This document shows, piece after piece, positions 43,243 through 52,147 of a stretch of 64,000 bases of DNA (its first letter is position 1; the number at the start of each line of letters is the position of its first letter). Below the pieces are notes generated by a model. The model did not search any database, had not been told where the DNA came from, and worked only from the letters and a program-made list of their open reading frames with translations. Where the stretch lies: NCBI RefSeq assembly GCF_036964665.1, contig NZ_JBAMDA010000001.1, positions 2,766,001 to 2,830,000 of the forward strand, written 5' to 3'. The stretch is from Nitrobacter sp. NHB1 (GTDB lineage: Bacteria > Pseudomonadota > Alphaproteobacteria > Rhizobiales > Xanthobacteraceae). The translations under genes and the position numbers were made by a program.

Positions 43243-43665
43243 ATGCGATTCATGATGCTGATGATCCCGAAGGGCTATGAGACTGCGGCGCCCGACGTGA
43301 AGCTCGATCCCGAGCGTGTGAAAATCATGATGGCTTACAACAAGGCGCTGCATGAGGCCGGTGTGCTGATCACGCTCGACGGCCTGCATCCGCCGTCGGT
43401 GGGCGCGCGGGTCAGTTTTGCTGGTGGCAAGCCGCTCGTGACCGACGGTCCGTTCACCGAGGCCAAGGAGGTTCTCGGCGGCTACTGGATGATCGACGTC
43501 GCCTCGCGCGACGAGGCGATCGCCTGGGCGAAGCGCTGCCCGGCCTCGGACAATGAGGTCATCGAAATCCGGCAGGTGCAGGAGATGGCCGACTTTTCCG
43601 CCGACGTGCAGGAAGTCGCCGCCGCTGGATTCGAGGCTTTGCCGCGCCAGTCGCGTAAGGGTTAA
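43243..43665 (+). CDS. YciI/DGPF-domain protein
   Basis: A 140-residue protein of the YCII-related (DGPFAETKE) family, with MRFMMLMIPKGYE at the start, then KPLVTDGPFTEAKEVLGGYW and DEAIAWAKRCPASDNEVIEI. These small dimeric alpha/beta-barrel proteins often accompany ECF sigma factors of the ECF42 type and PhnB-like VOC genes. Here the VOC genes are upstream but no ECF sigma gene is present. The frame opens at 43177; ATG 43243 is the homologous start. Confidence 0.88.
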   Translation: MRFMMLMIPKGYETAAPDVKLDPERVKIMMAYNKALHEAGVLITLDGLHPPSVGARVSFAGGKPLVTDGPFTEAKEVLGGYWMIDVASRDEAIAWAKRCPASDNEVIEIRQVQEMADFSADVQEVAAAGFEALPRQSRKG

Positions 43666-43820
43666 TAGCGAAGCTGCCGCGTTTTAGCTGCCCGGAGGCT
43701 GCCTTGGGTTTGCCGCAGCGGGTTCGCGGGCCGATTTGGCCCGGAATTCCGGCTGGCCCGCGCGGTCGGCAACGACGAAACCAGTGACGTTCTGCCACGG
43801 CTCATGTAAAAACCCTTCAC

Positions 43821-44534
43821 ATGAGCTGGCGCAAGGACCATCGCCGCCCCGAGCGCGGCTACCATCACGGCAATCTGAAGGAGGCGTTGCTGCAGGCGGC
43901 GCTCGGCCTGATCGCCGAGAAAGGCGCTGCCGGTTTCACCTTCGCCGATGCCGCGCGGTCGGCCGGCGTCAGCCCGGCGGCGCCGTACCGGCATTTTCGC
44001 GACCGCGATGAATTGTTATCCAGCATTGCGCAGCGCGGCTTCGAGCAATTCGAGGCGGTGCTGACCAAAGCCTGGGATGACGGCCGCCCCGATACCGTCA
44101 GCGCGTTCGAGCGGGTCGGGCGGGCCTATCTCTCCTTCGCCCGCAACCAGCCCGCATATTATTCGGCGATGTTCGAATCCGGGGTGCCGGTCGACGTCAA
44201 TCCGATGCTGTCGGCCGCGAGCGAGCGCGCCTTCGGCATCATTCGCGCTGCGGCGGAACGGCTTGCCGCGCTGACGCCGCCCGGCGTCGCGCGACCGCCG
44301 GCGCTGATGATGGCGCTGCATATCTGGTCGATGTCGCACGGCATCGCCTCTTTGTTCGGCCGCGGCGATGCGGCACGCCGCAAGCTGCCGATGTCCGCGG
44401 AAGATCTGCTCGAAGCCGGCGTGTTGATTTATCTGCGCGGGCTCGGCTTTCCCACCGGGCGCAAGCCGCCGGACCAGACCGGCGCTCCGGCCCAGCCGCC
44501 GCCGGATCCGTGGGGTCACAAATCCGCGACCTGA
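43821..44534 (+). CDS. TetR/AcrR family transcriptional regulator
   Basis: A 237-residue regulator. The N-terminal helix-turn-helix spans about 20-65 (YHHGNLKEALLQAALGLIAE, FADAARSAGVSPAAPYRHFR, DRDELL). The ligand domain has the YLSFARNQPAYYSAMFESG stretch of the WHG/TetR_C_33 type. The C-terminal 25 residues are Pro-rich and low complexity. It probably controls itself or the next gene (DUF2852), whose promoter carries a 19-base palindrome; this link is inferred from proximity. Confidence 0.9.
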   Translation: MSWRKDHRRPERGYHHGNLKEALLQAALGLIAEKGAAGFTFADAARSAGVSPAAPYRHFRDRDELLSSIAQRGFEQFEAVLTKAWDDGRPDTVSAFERVGRAYLSFARNQPAYYSAMFESGVPVDVNPMLSAASERAFGIIRAAAERLAALTPPGVARPPALMMALHIWSMSHGIASLFGRGDAARRKLPMSAEDLLEAGVLIYLRGLGFPTGRKPPDQTGAPAQPPPDPWGHKSAT

Positions 44535-44723
44535 CGATCGGTTCGGGTGTGCACGCGCGGTGACCAGATCGTCGGGTTCGCGCGGGCAGGCGGCGGCCAA
44601 GGGCTTCTGACGGATCGTGTTTTTCCGTTTTCAACGTGCCGCGTCAGCCGGGCCGAATGTTATCAGCCGTAACATCGGGAACCCGCCGCCGTCCGCGTCG
44701 GCGTTTTTCGTGCGAACTTGCGC

Positions 44724-44769
44724 TTGACAAAAATCCGCAACGATCTAGCTATGTAAATGTTATTTACAT
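44724..44769 (+). promoter_or_regulatory. Promoter with overlapping 19-base palindrome upstream of DUF2852
   Basis: TTGACA at 44724-44729 is a consensus -35 box; a -10 candidate is TAGCTA at 44746-44751 (spacer 16) or CTATGT at 44749-44754. A perfect palindrome ATGTAAATGTTATTTACAT (44751-44769, arms of 8, centre GTT) covers the -10/start region. This is the geometry of a repressor operator. The repressor may be the TetR protein encoded just upstream. Confidence 0.6.
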
Positions 44770-44803
44770 TCACACGGCGCGATGCCGTTCATGGAGAAGG
44801 CCC

Positions 44804-45301
44804 ATGGCCAACACCGCTGACTACGATCGCTGGAACGGCTCCAACAACGTGCCGGGGCAGGGTTGCCATCAGTATCCCCGCTTCATGGGTGCGCCCTGGC
44901 ATCCGCTCCGGATCGTCCTGATCGTACTGGGTTTCATGTTGTGGTGGCCGATCGGCCTCGCAATTCTCTTCTTCACACTCGGGAGCAGAAAAATGGGTTG
45001 CTGGAGCAACGATCGTTTCGAAAACAAGATGCAGCGGATGCAGTACAAGATGGAGCGGATGCGCGATCACATGGAACGCCGGGGCTTTGGCTTCCGCGGC
45101 TTCGGCGCGCCCTCCAGCGGCAACCGCGCCTTCGATGAGTATCGCATGGAGACGCTGCGGCGGCTCGAGGAAGAGCAGACCGAGTTCAAGGACTTCCTGG
45201 ACCGCCTGCGTCACGCCAAGGACAAGGAAGAGTTCGACGCGTTCATGGCGCAGCAACGTCCACGCCCGACGCCGCCGAACGATCAGCCGCAAGGCCAGTA
45301 A
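44804..45301 (+). CDS. DUF2852 membrane-associated protein
   Basis: A 165-residue protein of DUF2852, unknown function. An N-terminal segment with PGQGCHQYPRFMGAPWHPLR precedes one hydrophobic helix (about 32-55, IVLIVLGFMLWWPIGLAILF), followed by a Met/Arg-rich amphipathic region (NKMQRMQYKMERMRDHMERR) and a helical ETLRRLEEEQTEFKDFLDRL segment. AGAAGG precedes ATG 44804. The open frame begins at 44636, which overlaps the promoter and is not coding. Expression is likely controlled at the 44751-44769 palindrome. Confidence 0.88.
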   Translation: MANTADYDRWNGSNNVPGQGCHQYPRFMGAPWHPLRIVLIVLGFMLWWPIGLAILFFTLGSRKMGCWSNDRFENKMQRMQYKMERMRDHMERRGFGFRGFGAPSSGNRAFDEYRMETLRRLEEEQTEFKDFLDRLRHAKDKEEFDAFMAQQRPRPTPPNDQPQGQ

Positions 45302-45371
45302 TCAAGGCCAGTAACGACACGCCGATCTCCGCGGCTTTGATGCCGCCATAAGAACCGACGCCGCCGACAAG

Positions 45372-45404
45372 ACCGCTCGCCTGCACAATAGGCGGGCGGT
45401 TTTT
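45372..45404 (+). terminator. Rho-independent terminator after DUF2852
   Basis: ACCGCTCGCCT pairs with AGGCGGGCGGT (11 bp, one G-T pair) around GCACAAT, followed by five Ts. Confidence 0.85.
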
Positions 45405-45777
45405 GCGTGCGGCAACGCCACGTTGAAGCCAATCGCAACGATCCGATAATTGCGGCCTTGGCGTCTGCCCGGTCGGGCCGTGACTGCCATCGGTGTGCAA
45501 GGGCCGGACAACAGAGCGGTTCCGCCGTAGCAATTCTTCTTTGGTAACTCGGCCTTAACCGTGATTAGCGCTTGGTTACAGTCGTTAAGACGCGCTGATA
45601 GCCCTCGTTTTGACATGTTGGCAGGGGATGCAGGTTCTGGCTTTGGACGGGCCCCCCATGTGACTCAACCGGCTTTTCGCGTGGCAATTTACGCCGCGTG
45701 CGCTTCGTGGCCGCGAAACCGGCGGCGGAAATCGCCCCCGGGTCAAAGGGATATCTTGCGTTGAGAGGACACTGCTC
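45405..45777. other. Upstream region of tolQ
   Basis: About 370 bases with no convincing gene; a 67-codon frame at 45561-45764 has no homology or ribosome site that I can see. It should hold the tolQRAB promoter. The sequence TTAACCGTGATTAGC (about 45555) resembles a weak CtrA half-site pattern but does not meet TTAA-N7-TTAA. GAGAGGA precedes the tolQ ATG. Confidence 0.4.
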
Positions 45778-46491
45778 ATGAATCCGGCCGACGTGGCGCA
45801 GTCAGCCTTGCCCCTGGCCTCAGCCGACGTGTCGCTGATTACGCTTTTTTTCCACGCTCACTGGATCGTGAAGGCGGTCATGCTGGGCCTGCTGAGCTGT
45901 TCGGTGTGGGTCTGGGCGATCGCGATCGACAAGATGTTTCTCTACGCCCGCACCAAGCGCGCGATGGACCGTTTCGAGCAGGCCTTCTGGTCGGGCGAGT
46001 CGATCGAGGATCTGTACCGGGCGCTGTCGGCCAAGCCGACGCAGTCGATGGCCGCCTGCTTCGTCGCGGCGATGCGCGAGTGGAAACGCTCGTTCGAAAG
46101 TCAGGCGCGCTCGTTCGCCGGACTTCAAATGCGGATCGAGAAGGTGATGAACGTCTCGATCGCGCGCGAGATCGAACGGCTGGAACGGCGGCTGCTGGTG
46201 CTGGCGACGGTCGGTTCGGCCGGCCCCTTCGTCGGTCTGTTCGGCACCGTGTGGGGCATCATGTCGAGCTTCCAGTCGATCGCCGCGTCGAAGAATACCT
46301 CGCTGGCGGTGGTGGCACCGGGCATCGCCGAAGCGCTGTTCGCAACGGCGGTCGGCCTTATCGCCGCCATTCCGGCGACTATTTTCTACAATAAATTCAC
46401 CTCGGAAGTGAATCGTCAGGCTCAGCGGCTTGAGGGGTTCGCCGACGAATTTTCCGCGATCCTGTCACGCCAGATCGACGAGCGGGCTTGA
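45778..46491 (+). CDS. tolQ: TolQ, proton channel subunit of the Tol-Pal system
   Basis: Inner-membrane channel that, with TolR, energises TolA to pull the outer membrane in during division. 237 residues with three membrane helices (about 20-42, 138-160, 172-195) and the MotA/TolQ/ExbB signature TVGSAGPFVGLFGTVWGIMS then SFQSIA and VVAPGIAEALFATAVGLIAA. GAGAGGA lies 8 bases upstream of ATG 45778. First gene of tolQRAB. Confidence 0.95.
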   Translation: MNPADVAQSALPLASADVSLITLFFHAHWIVKAVMLGLLSCSVWVWAIAIDKMFLYARTKRAMDRFEQAFWSGESIEDLYRALSAKPTQSMAACFVAAMREWKRSFESQARSFAGLQMRIEKVMNVSIAREIERLERRLLVLATVGSAGPFVGLFGTVWGIMSSFQSIAASKNTSLAVVAPGIAEALFATAVGLIAAIPATIFYNKFTSEVNRQAQRLEGFADEFSAILSRQIDERA

Positions 46492-46522
46492 TGTTGGACG
46501 GCATGGAAACGGACGGTCCATT

Positions 46523-46981
46523 ATGACGATGAATCCGGCAGCGGCCTCCTCTGGTGGCGGTGGACGGCGCGGGCGGCGGCGGCGGTCGCAACCGATGGCC
46601 GAGATCAACGTCACGCCGATGGTCGACGTCATGCTGGTGCTTTTGATCATCTTCATGGTGTCGGCGCCGCTTTTGACCGTTGGCGTGCCGCTCGATCTGC
46701 CGCAAACCCAGGCCAAGAGCCTCGAGCAGGACAAGACGCCGCTGCAGTTGTCGGTCGACGTCAAGGGACGGATTTTCATCAACGACACCGAAGTCACGAT
46801 GGCAGAACTGATTCCGAAAATGAAGGCGATCACGGATGCCCGCGGTGGTCTCGACGAGCGCATCTTCATGCGCGCCGACAAAAAGGCCGATTACGGCACG
46901 GTGGCGCGGGTGATGGGCCTGCTCTCGGGCGCGGGATTCAAGCGCCTCGCCTTGGTGACGGAAGTGGATCAGGGAAGCTAG
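46523..46981 (+). CDS. tolR: TolR, Tol-Pal energising subunit
   Basis: A 152-residue single-pass protein. After a Gly/Arg-rich cytoplasmic tail (GGGGRRGRRRRS) comes EINVTPMVDVMLVLLIIFMV with the proton-carrying Asp (VDVMLVLL), then a periplasmic ExbD/TolR fold (DLPQTQAKSLEQ ... FIRMADKKADYGTV region). ATG 46523 is the homologous start, 31 bases after the tolQ stop. The tolA TTG follows the TAG stop by one base. Confidence 0.94.
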   Translation: MTMNPAAASSGGGGRRGRRRRSQPMAEINVTPMVDVMLVLLIIFMVSAPLLTVGVPLDLPQTQAKSLEQDKTPLQLSVDVKGRIFINDTEVTMAELIPKMKAITDARGGLDERIFMRADKKADYGTVARVMGLLSGAGFKRLALVTEVDQGS

Positions 46982-46982
46982 A

Positions 46983-47927
46983 TTGAAGGTCAAGGTCGAC
47001 AAGACACTGGCGGCGTCGATTGCCCTGCACGTGCTCGTGATCGGGTGGGGACTGGTGTCGTTTTCGTCGAAGGCCTTCGAATCGGTGCCAGAGGAATCCC
47101 TGCCGGTCGACATCATTTCCGCCGATCAGCTCGCCCATGTGACGGCGGGTATGAAAACCGGCAAGAAGGAAAATCCGAAGCCGCTGGTCGAGAAGGTCGC
47201 CGAGGCCACGCCGCCGCCGGAGGACACCGTCGGCAAGATCGACGACAAGAAGCCCCCGGTCGTGACCGAAACCGCGCCGCCGCCGGTGCCGAAGCCTGTG
47301 AAGAGGCCGGTCGAGAAGAAGCCGGAGCCGCCCAAGCCGGTCGTCGAGAACAAGCCGAAAGAAGAACCGAAGCCGATCGAGAAGAAACCCGATCCGCCCA
47401 AGGTCGATCCGATTGCGGAGGCGCTGAAGAAGGAAGAAGCGAAGAAACCCAAGCCGAAGCCGCGCGCGAAAGCGGCACCGCCAAAGCCGGAACGGCCGAA
47501 AGCCGAGCGGGTGTTCGACGAATCGAAGATCGCGGCGCTGCTCGACAAGCGCGATCCGACCCGCCGCTCGGTGGCAGGCGACACGCTGAATTCGAACGCC
47601 GCGCTCGGCCTCGCGCATGGCAAGGCCGCCGACAACTCCGCGACCTGGGGCGCGATGTTCAAGTCTCAGGTCGAGCGTTGCTGGAAGAAGCCCTATGGCG
47701 GGCTCGAAGCGCAGATGACGGAGGCGGTGTTCAGCATCAAGCTGAAGCGCGACGGCACGCTGGAGACCACACCGACCGCGATCAGCAATCCGTCGACGCC
47801 GTACTTCCGCGTCTATCAGGAGAGCGCGCTGCGCGCGATCATCGAATGCCAGCCGTATAATCTGCCGGCGCAGTTTTTCGACGAATGGAAATTCTTCGAA
47901 CCGGTATTCACTGAACGAAAATCGTAA
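46983..47927 (+). CDS. tolA: TolA, membrane-spanning link of the Tol-Pal system
   Basis: A 314-residue protein with a single N-terminal membrane helix (about 8-27, LAASIALHVLVIGWGLVSF), a long Lys/Pro/Glu-rich periplasmic linker (about 55-175, with PKPV and EKKP repeats) and a C-terminal TonB/TolA-like domain (about 215-310, WGAMFKSQVERCWKKPYGGL). The start is TTG 46983, with AGGGAAG 7-13 bases upstream; no ATG fits. The Pro/Lys linker replaces the helical domain II of E. coli TolA, as is usual in alphaproteobacteria. Confidence 0.92.
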   Translation: MKVKVDKTLAASIALHVLVIGWGLVSFSSKAFESVPEESLPVDIISADQLAHVTAGMKTGKKENPKPLVEKVAEATPPPEDTVGKIDDKKPPVVTETAPPPVPKPVKRPVEKKPEPPKPVVENKPKEEPKPIEKKPDPPKVDPIAEALKKEEAKKPKPKPRAKAAPPKPERPKAERVFDESKIAALLDKRDPTRRSVAGDTLNSNAALGLAHGKAADNSATWGAMFKSQVERCWKKPYGGLEAQMTEAVFSIKLKRDGTLETTPTAISNPSTPYFRVYQESALRAIIECQPYNLPAQFFDEWKFFEPVFTERKS

Positions 47928-47972
47928 GGCGCCGCGGCCGCGAACGCGCTGAGATGGAAGAAAACAAAGCCG

Positions 47973-49331
47973 ATGATTGATCAAGACGATCTGCCCAAGA
48001 TATTGTTTCGCCCGAGCCGCCGCCAGATCATGACCGGAATGGCATCGGCTGGTATACTGCTGGCCAGTTCGATGCGTTCCGCATTCGGGCAGGCGCGGGT
48101 GCAGATCGATCAAGGCAACGTTGCGCCGCTCCCGATCGCCATTCCGAATTTCGTTGCCGGTTCGCCGTCGGATAGCGAGGTCGGCGCCGGCGTCGCCAAG
48201 GTCATCACCAACAACCTCAAGCGCAGCGGGTTGTTCGCGCCGATCGACCAGGCCGCGTATATCGAGAAGATCACCAATATCGACGTGCCGCCGCAGTTCG
48301 CCAACTGGAAGACCATCAACGCGCAGGCGCTGGTGACCGGACGCATGACGCGTCAGGGCGACGGGCGGCTCAAGGCCGAGTTTCGCCTGTGGGACGTCGC
48401 AACCGGCCAGCAGCTCGCAGGCCAGCAATATTTCACGTCGCCGGAATACTGGCGGCGGATCGCGCATATCATCTCGGATCAGATCTACGAGCGTCTGACC
48501 GGCGAGAAAGGATACTTCGATAGCCGTGTGGTGTTCGTCGATGAGTCCGGCTCAGCGCAGCACCGCATCAAGCGCCTGGCGTTGATGGATCAGGACGGCG
48601 CCAACGTGCGCTATCTGACGCGCGGTGCCGACCTCGTGATCACGCCTCGCTTTTCGCCCTCGACCCAGGAAATCACCTACATGGAATTCGGGCAGGGCGA
48701 TCCGCGGGTCTATCTGTTCAACATCGAAACCGGACAGCGCGAAATCGTCGGCAACTTTCCCGGCATGTCATTCGCGCCGCGTTTTGCGCCCGATGGCCAG
48801 CGCATCATCCTGAGTTTGCAGCAAGGCGGCAACTCGAACCTTTTCGTGATGGATCTTCGCTCGAAGTCGACCACGCGCCTGACCGACACGCCGGCCATCG
48901 ACACGTCGCCGTCCTATTCGCCCGACGGCGGACGCATCTGTTTCGAATCGGATCGCGGCGGCAAGCCGCAAATCTATGTGATGGCGGCGACCGGCGGTGC
49001 CGCGCAGCGCATCTCGTTCGGCGAGGGCACCTACTCGACCCCGGTCTGGTCGCCGCGCGGCGATTACATCGCCTTCACTAAGCAGGGTGGCGGCCAGTTT
49101 TCCATCGGCATCATCAAGCCCGATGGTTCGGGCGAGCGGATCCTGACGTCGGGATTTCACAACGAGGGTCCGACCTTCGCGCCGAACGGCCGGGTCCTGA
49201 TGTTTTTCCGCGACCCCGGCGGCAACAGCGGGCCGTCGCTCTATACGATCGACGTCTCCGGCCGCAACGAATTGAAGGAACCCACGCCCGGTTACGCATC
49301 CGATCCGGCATGGTCGCCCCTGCTCTCATAA
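47973..49331 (+). CDS. tolB: TolB, periplasmic beta-propeller of the Tol-Pal system
   Basis: A 452-residue protein with a signal region, an N-terminal domain (about 40-180) and a six-bladed WD40-like propeller marked by repeated [47 protein letters not shown] and [16 protein letters not shown]. It shuttles between TolA and Pal. The signal peptide has an extended N-region with SRRQIM at 15-20 before the hydrophobic core, resembling a twin-arginine signal. GGAAG at 47955-47959 precedes ATG 47973. pal does not follow directly: two inserted genes and 3.8 kb lie between. Confidence 0.93.
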   Translation: MIDQDDLPKILFRPSRRQIMTGMASAGILLASSMRSAFGQARVQIDQGNVAPLPIAIPNFVAGSPSDSEVGAGVAKVITNNLKRSGLFAPIDQAAYIEKITNIDVPPQFANWKTINAQALVTGRMTRQGDGRLKAEFRLWDVATGQQLAGQQYFTSPEYWRRIAHIISDQIYERLTGEKGYFDSRVVFVDESGSAQHRIKRLALMDQDGANVRYLTRGADLVITPRFSPSTQEITYMEFGQGDPRVYLFNIETGQREIVGNFPGMSFAPRFAPDGQRIILSLQQGGNSNLFVMDLRSKSTTRLTDTPAIDTSPSYSPDGGRICFESDRGGKPQIYVMAATGGAAQRISFGEGTYSTPVWSPRGDYIAFTKQGGGQFSIGIIKPDGSGERILTSGFHNEGPTFAPNGRVLMFFRDPGGNSGPSLYTIDVSGRNELKEPTPGYASDPAWSPLLS

Positions 49332-49485
49332 GTCCAGTCGCCTAGCGGGCACGCGGACCGGTCTGCAACCGGAAAAACTTGCCTAGCCTGCTGATTCAGG
49401 AGGCAAATTCGACTTTTCGGCGATCGGCTCAAGGTCTCGCTAACGATGTTCGCTCAGAAAAGCTTCACCAGCAGTCGGTAACACT

Positions 49486-51849
49486 GTGCGTCCGGAAAAG
49501 GATGCGCGCGCCCCGATGCAATTGACCGATCACCATAGAGACGCAGATCGGAATGTGCCGTCGTCCGCACTCTATGCGGCGCTGGTAGGTTCGTTGTTCG
49601 AAAACCCCGCGCCGATGCTTGCAGGCTGCGTCTCAACCGGTATCGCCGCGCTGATGACGGCCTTGCGTACGGGCAATCAGCTGATCTGGCCTTGCGCGCT
49701 GCTCATTGTCTCAATCGGCATAGTCCGCGCGCTTCAGCTTCGCCGCTACCAGCGCGACGGCGGCGATTTCCAGATCGAGGAAGTGCGGCGCTGGGAAATG
49801 CAGTACATGATCGGCGGTTCGATGTACGCCGGCGCTCTGGGCCTGTGGTGCCTCGTCGTGCTCGCGGGCAGTGACGATGCGGTGGCGCACCTGATCTGCG
49901 TGTCGGTGACAGTTGCCTACACCGCGGCGGGGGCGGGGCGCACGTTCGGTCGGCCGGTGATCGCGCAGTCGCAGGTCGCGCTTGCCTGCGGCCCGATGTC
50001 GATCGGGCTGATGTTGCGCGGCGATCCCTACTACCTTGGTTTCGGCCTTCTCAACGTTTTTTTCTTTATCGGCCTGCGGCGCATTTCGTTGCGGCTGCAT
50101 CGGATATACGTCAACGCGCTGATCGCACGCGAACGCGAAGCGGCGCTCGCCAGTCAATTCGACACCGCGCTGAACAACATGCCACACGGCTTGTGCATGT
50201 TCGGCGCCGATGGCCGCCTTGGCGTGATGAATTATCGGTTCGGCGAGATGATGCATCTCGCCGCCAGCTTCGTGCATCGCAGCGTCGGTGCGGCGGATGT
50301 CATCGCGGCATGCGTGGCGGTCGGAACGATGTCACCCGAAAACGGAAGCGCGATTGTCTCGGAGATCGAGAATTCAGAGGCCGGCGCAATCGTGACCGCC
50401 GACTTGGATAGGGAACACGGTCGAGCGCTGTCGTGGACGTTCCAGCCGATGGCCGGCGGAGGCACGGTCGTTCTCGTCGAGGACATCACGGAGCGGCGCA
50501 AGGCGGAAGCGAAAATCAGCCATCTGGCTCGCTTCGATTCGCTGACGGAACTGCCCAACAGGCTCAGCTTTCGCGACGAAATCGAACGCCTGCTGGCGCT
50601 ATCAGATAGCGAGTCGCGATTGTCGGCGTTGCTATTCATCGATCTCGATCAATTCAAGCAGATCAACGATACGCTCGGCCATCCTTGCGGCGACCGCCTG
50701 TTATGCATCGTCGCCGACCGGCTCCGCGGAATGCTGCGCCCGGAGGATTTCGTCGCGCGATTCGGCGGCGACGAGTTCGTCGTGTTCCAGCAAAACATTC
50801 AGTCGGCGGAGGAGGCTGCCGCGCTGTCCCGCCGCGTCGTCGAGCGGCTTACCGAGAGATACGAGGTCGATCGCCATCTGGTCGAGATCGGCGCGAGCAT
50901 CGGCATTGCGCTGACATCGCCGGGCGCCACGGCCGACAACCTTCTCAAGAACGCCGACATGGCGCTCTATCGCGCCAAGGCGGGCGGCCGCGGAACCTTC
51001 TGCTTCTTCCGCAACGAGATGGCCGAGATCGTCGAAACGCGCCGCGTCCTCGAACTCGATCTGCGCAAGGCGCTGGCCAACGAAGAGTTCGAGCTGTTCT
51101 ATCAGCCGTTGGTCAATCTGAAGTCGGGACGGATCACCACTTGCGAGGCGCTGCTGCGTTGGAATCATCCCACGCGCGGAACCGTGTCGCCGATGGACAT
51201 CATTCCGGTGGCGGAGGAGATGGGCCTCATTATCGATCTCGGCCGCTGGATTTTGCGCAAGGCCTGCATGGAATGCATGACGTGGCCGGACGCTGTCAGT
51301 GTCGCCGTCAATTTCTCGTCGCAGCAGTTCCACCAGCGCGATGTCCTGAGCGAAGTCCGTTATGCGCTCGAGGTCTCCGGTCTTCCGGCACACCGCCTTG
51401 AAATCGAAATCACGGAATCGTCCTTGCTGCGCAACACCCAGTGGACCCACGATGCACTCACGCAGTTGCGCTCGGCTGGCGTGAGGATTTCACTCGACGA
51501 CTTCGGAACCGGTTATTCGAGCCTCAGTTATCTGCATAATTTCCCGCTTCAAAAGGTCAAGATCGACCGCTCTTTCCTCGAGGGGATCGACGCAGACCGG
51601 CCGCTGATGCTGCTGCGCGGCGTGGCGCGGCTGAGCGCCGATCTCGGCATGTCCGTCGTCGTCGAAGGCATCGAAACCAACGAGCAGCTTGAACTCATCA
51701 GTGCCGACGGCACGGTGACGGAGGCGCAAGGCTACCTGTTCAGCCGGCCGGTGGCCTCGGCTCGCATTCGTCAACTGCTGGATGCCTCCCATGGGCGTCA
51801 TCTGCGTGACGACAATGTGAAGGTCCTCCCGTCCCGGTCGATCGCTTGA
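49486..51849 (+). CDS. Membrane GGDEF-EAL cyclic-di-GMP enzyme
   Basis: A 787-residue bifunctional-type protein: membrane helices (about 45-200), a PAS-like region (about 222-338), GGDEF (345-505) and EAL (520-770). Unlike the protein at 7755, catalytic motifs are complete: GGDEF at 427-431, the inhibitory RxxD as RPED at 418-421, EAL at 554-556, ITESSLL and DDFGTG at 671-676. It could both make and degrade c-di-GMP. The start is uncertain: GTG 49486 gives the longest form and ATG 49516 is also acceptable. It lies between tolB and pal, in the same direction, with a repeat downstream. Confidence 0.9.
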   Translation: MRPEKDARAPMQLTDHHRDADRNVPSSALYAALVGSLFENPAPMLAGCVSTGIAALMTALRTGNQLIWPCALLIVSIGIVRALQLRRYQRDGGDFQIEEVRRWEMQYMIGGSMYAGALGLWCLVVLAGSDDAVAHLICVSVTVAYTAAGAGRTFGRPVIAQSQVALACGPMSIGLMLRGDPYYLGFGLLNVFFFIGLRRISLRLHRIYVNALIAREREAALASQFDTALNNMPHGLCMFGADGRLGVMNYRFGEMMHLAASFVHRSVGAADVIAACVAVGTMSPENGSAIVSEIENSEAGAIVTADLDREHGRALSWTFQPMAGGGTVVLVEDITERRKAEAKISHLARFDSLTELPNRLSFRDEIERLLALSDSESRLSALLFIDLDQFKQINDTLGHPCGDRLLCIVADRLRGMLRPEDFVARFGGDEFVVFQQNIQSAEEAAALSRRVVERLTERYEVDRHLVEIGASIGIALTSPGATADNLLKNADMALYRAKAGGRGTFCFFRNEMAEIVETRRVLELDLRKALANEEFELFYQPLVNLKSGRITTCEALLRWNHPTRGTVSPMDIIPVAEEMGLIIDLGRWILRKACMECMTWPDAVSVAVNFSSQQFHQRDVLSEVRYALEVSGLPAHRLEIEITESSLLRNTQWTHDALTQLRSAGVRISLDDFGTGYSSLSYLHNFPLQKVKIDRSFLEGIDADRPLMLLRGVARLSADLGMSVVVEGIETNEQLELISADGTVTEAQGYLFSRPVASARIRQLLDASHGRHLRDDNVKVLPSRSIA

Positions 51850-51891
51850 AATTTTTTTCTACAATCCGCCTGCTGCGCCGAATTGAATTCT

Positions 51892-51998
51892 TCTAGAGCT
51901 CTTTCGCTTCTGGTGGAATCAGAAGCGGGGCTCTATGATTTTGATTTGACGCGTTTCCTGACGCGAACCGGTATCCACTTCGCTCGAAAACGCTCTAA
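51892..51998. repeat. Dispersed repeat, family B (copy 4)
   Basis: TAGAGCTCTTTCGCTTCTGG ... CAGAAGCGGGGCTCTATGAT, TTTGATTTGACGCG, ACCGGTATCCACTTCGCTCG then AAAACGCTCTA. Direct orientation like copy 1. It separates the GGDEF-EAL gene from the FeeM-like gene. The remaining bases to 52147 contain a GGTTAAC/GTTAACC pair 38 bases apart (52051-52102) and the probable promoter. Confidence 0.85.
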
Positions 51999-52147
51999 TC
52001 CGAAGTGGACCTGCGCCGGGGAATGTGAATGTGTGGGATATCGAGAATCCCGGTTAACATTAATACCTCATTATCTTTGCACATCAGTTAGCAAAGCGTT
52101 AACCTTCGACAGCCGGCTGGAATTCAAGGTGGCTCGGGGGTGTTCCA

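Noticed and set aside
45550-45575. CtrA binding site upstream of tolQ
   Set aside because: TTAACCGTGATTAGC has only one full half-site; TTAA-N7-TTAA is not met.
45561-45764. 67-codon frame in the tolQ upstream region
   Set aside because: No ribosome site, no recognisable sequence, Arg/Pro-rich composition typical of a chance frame.
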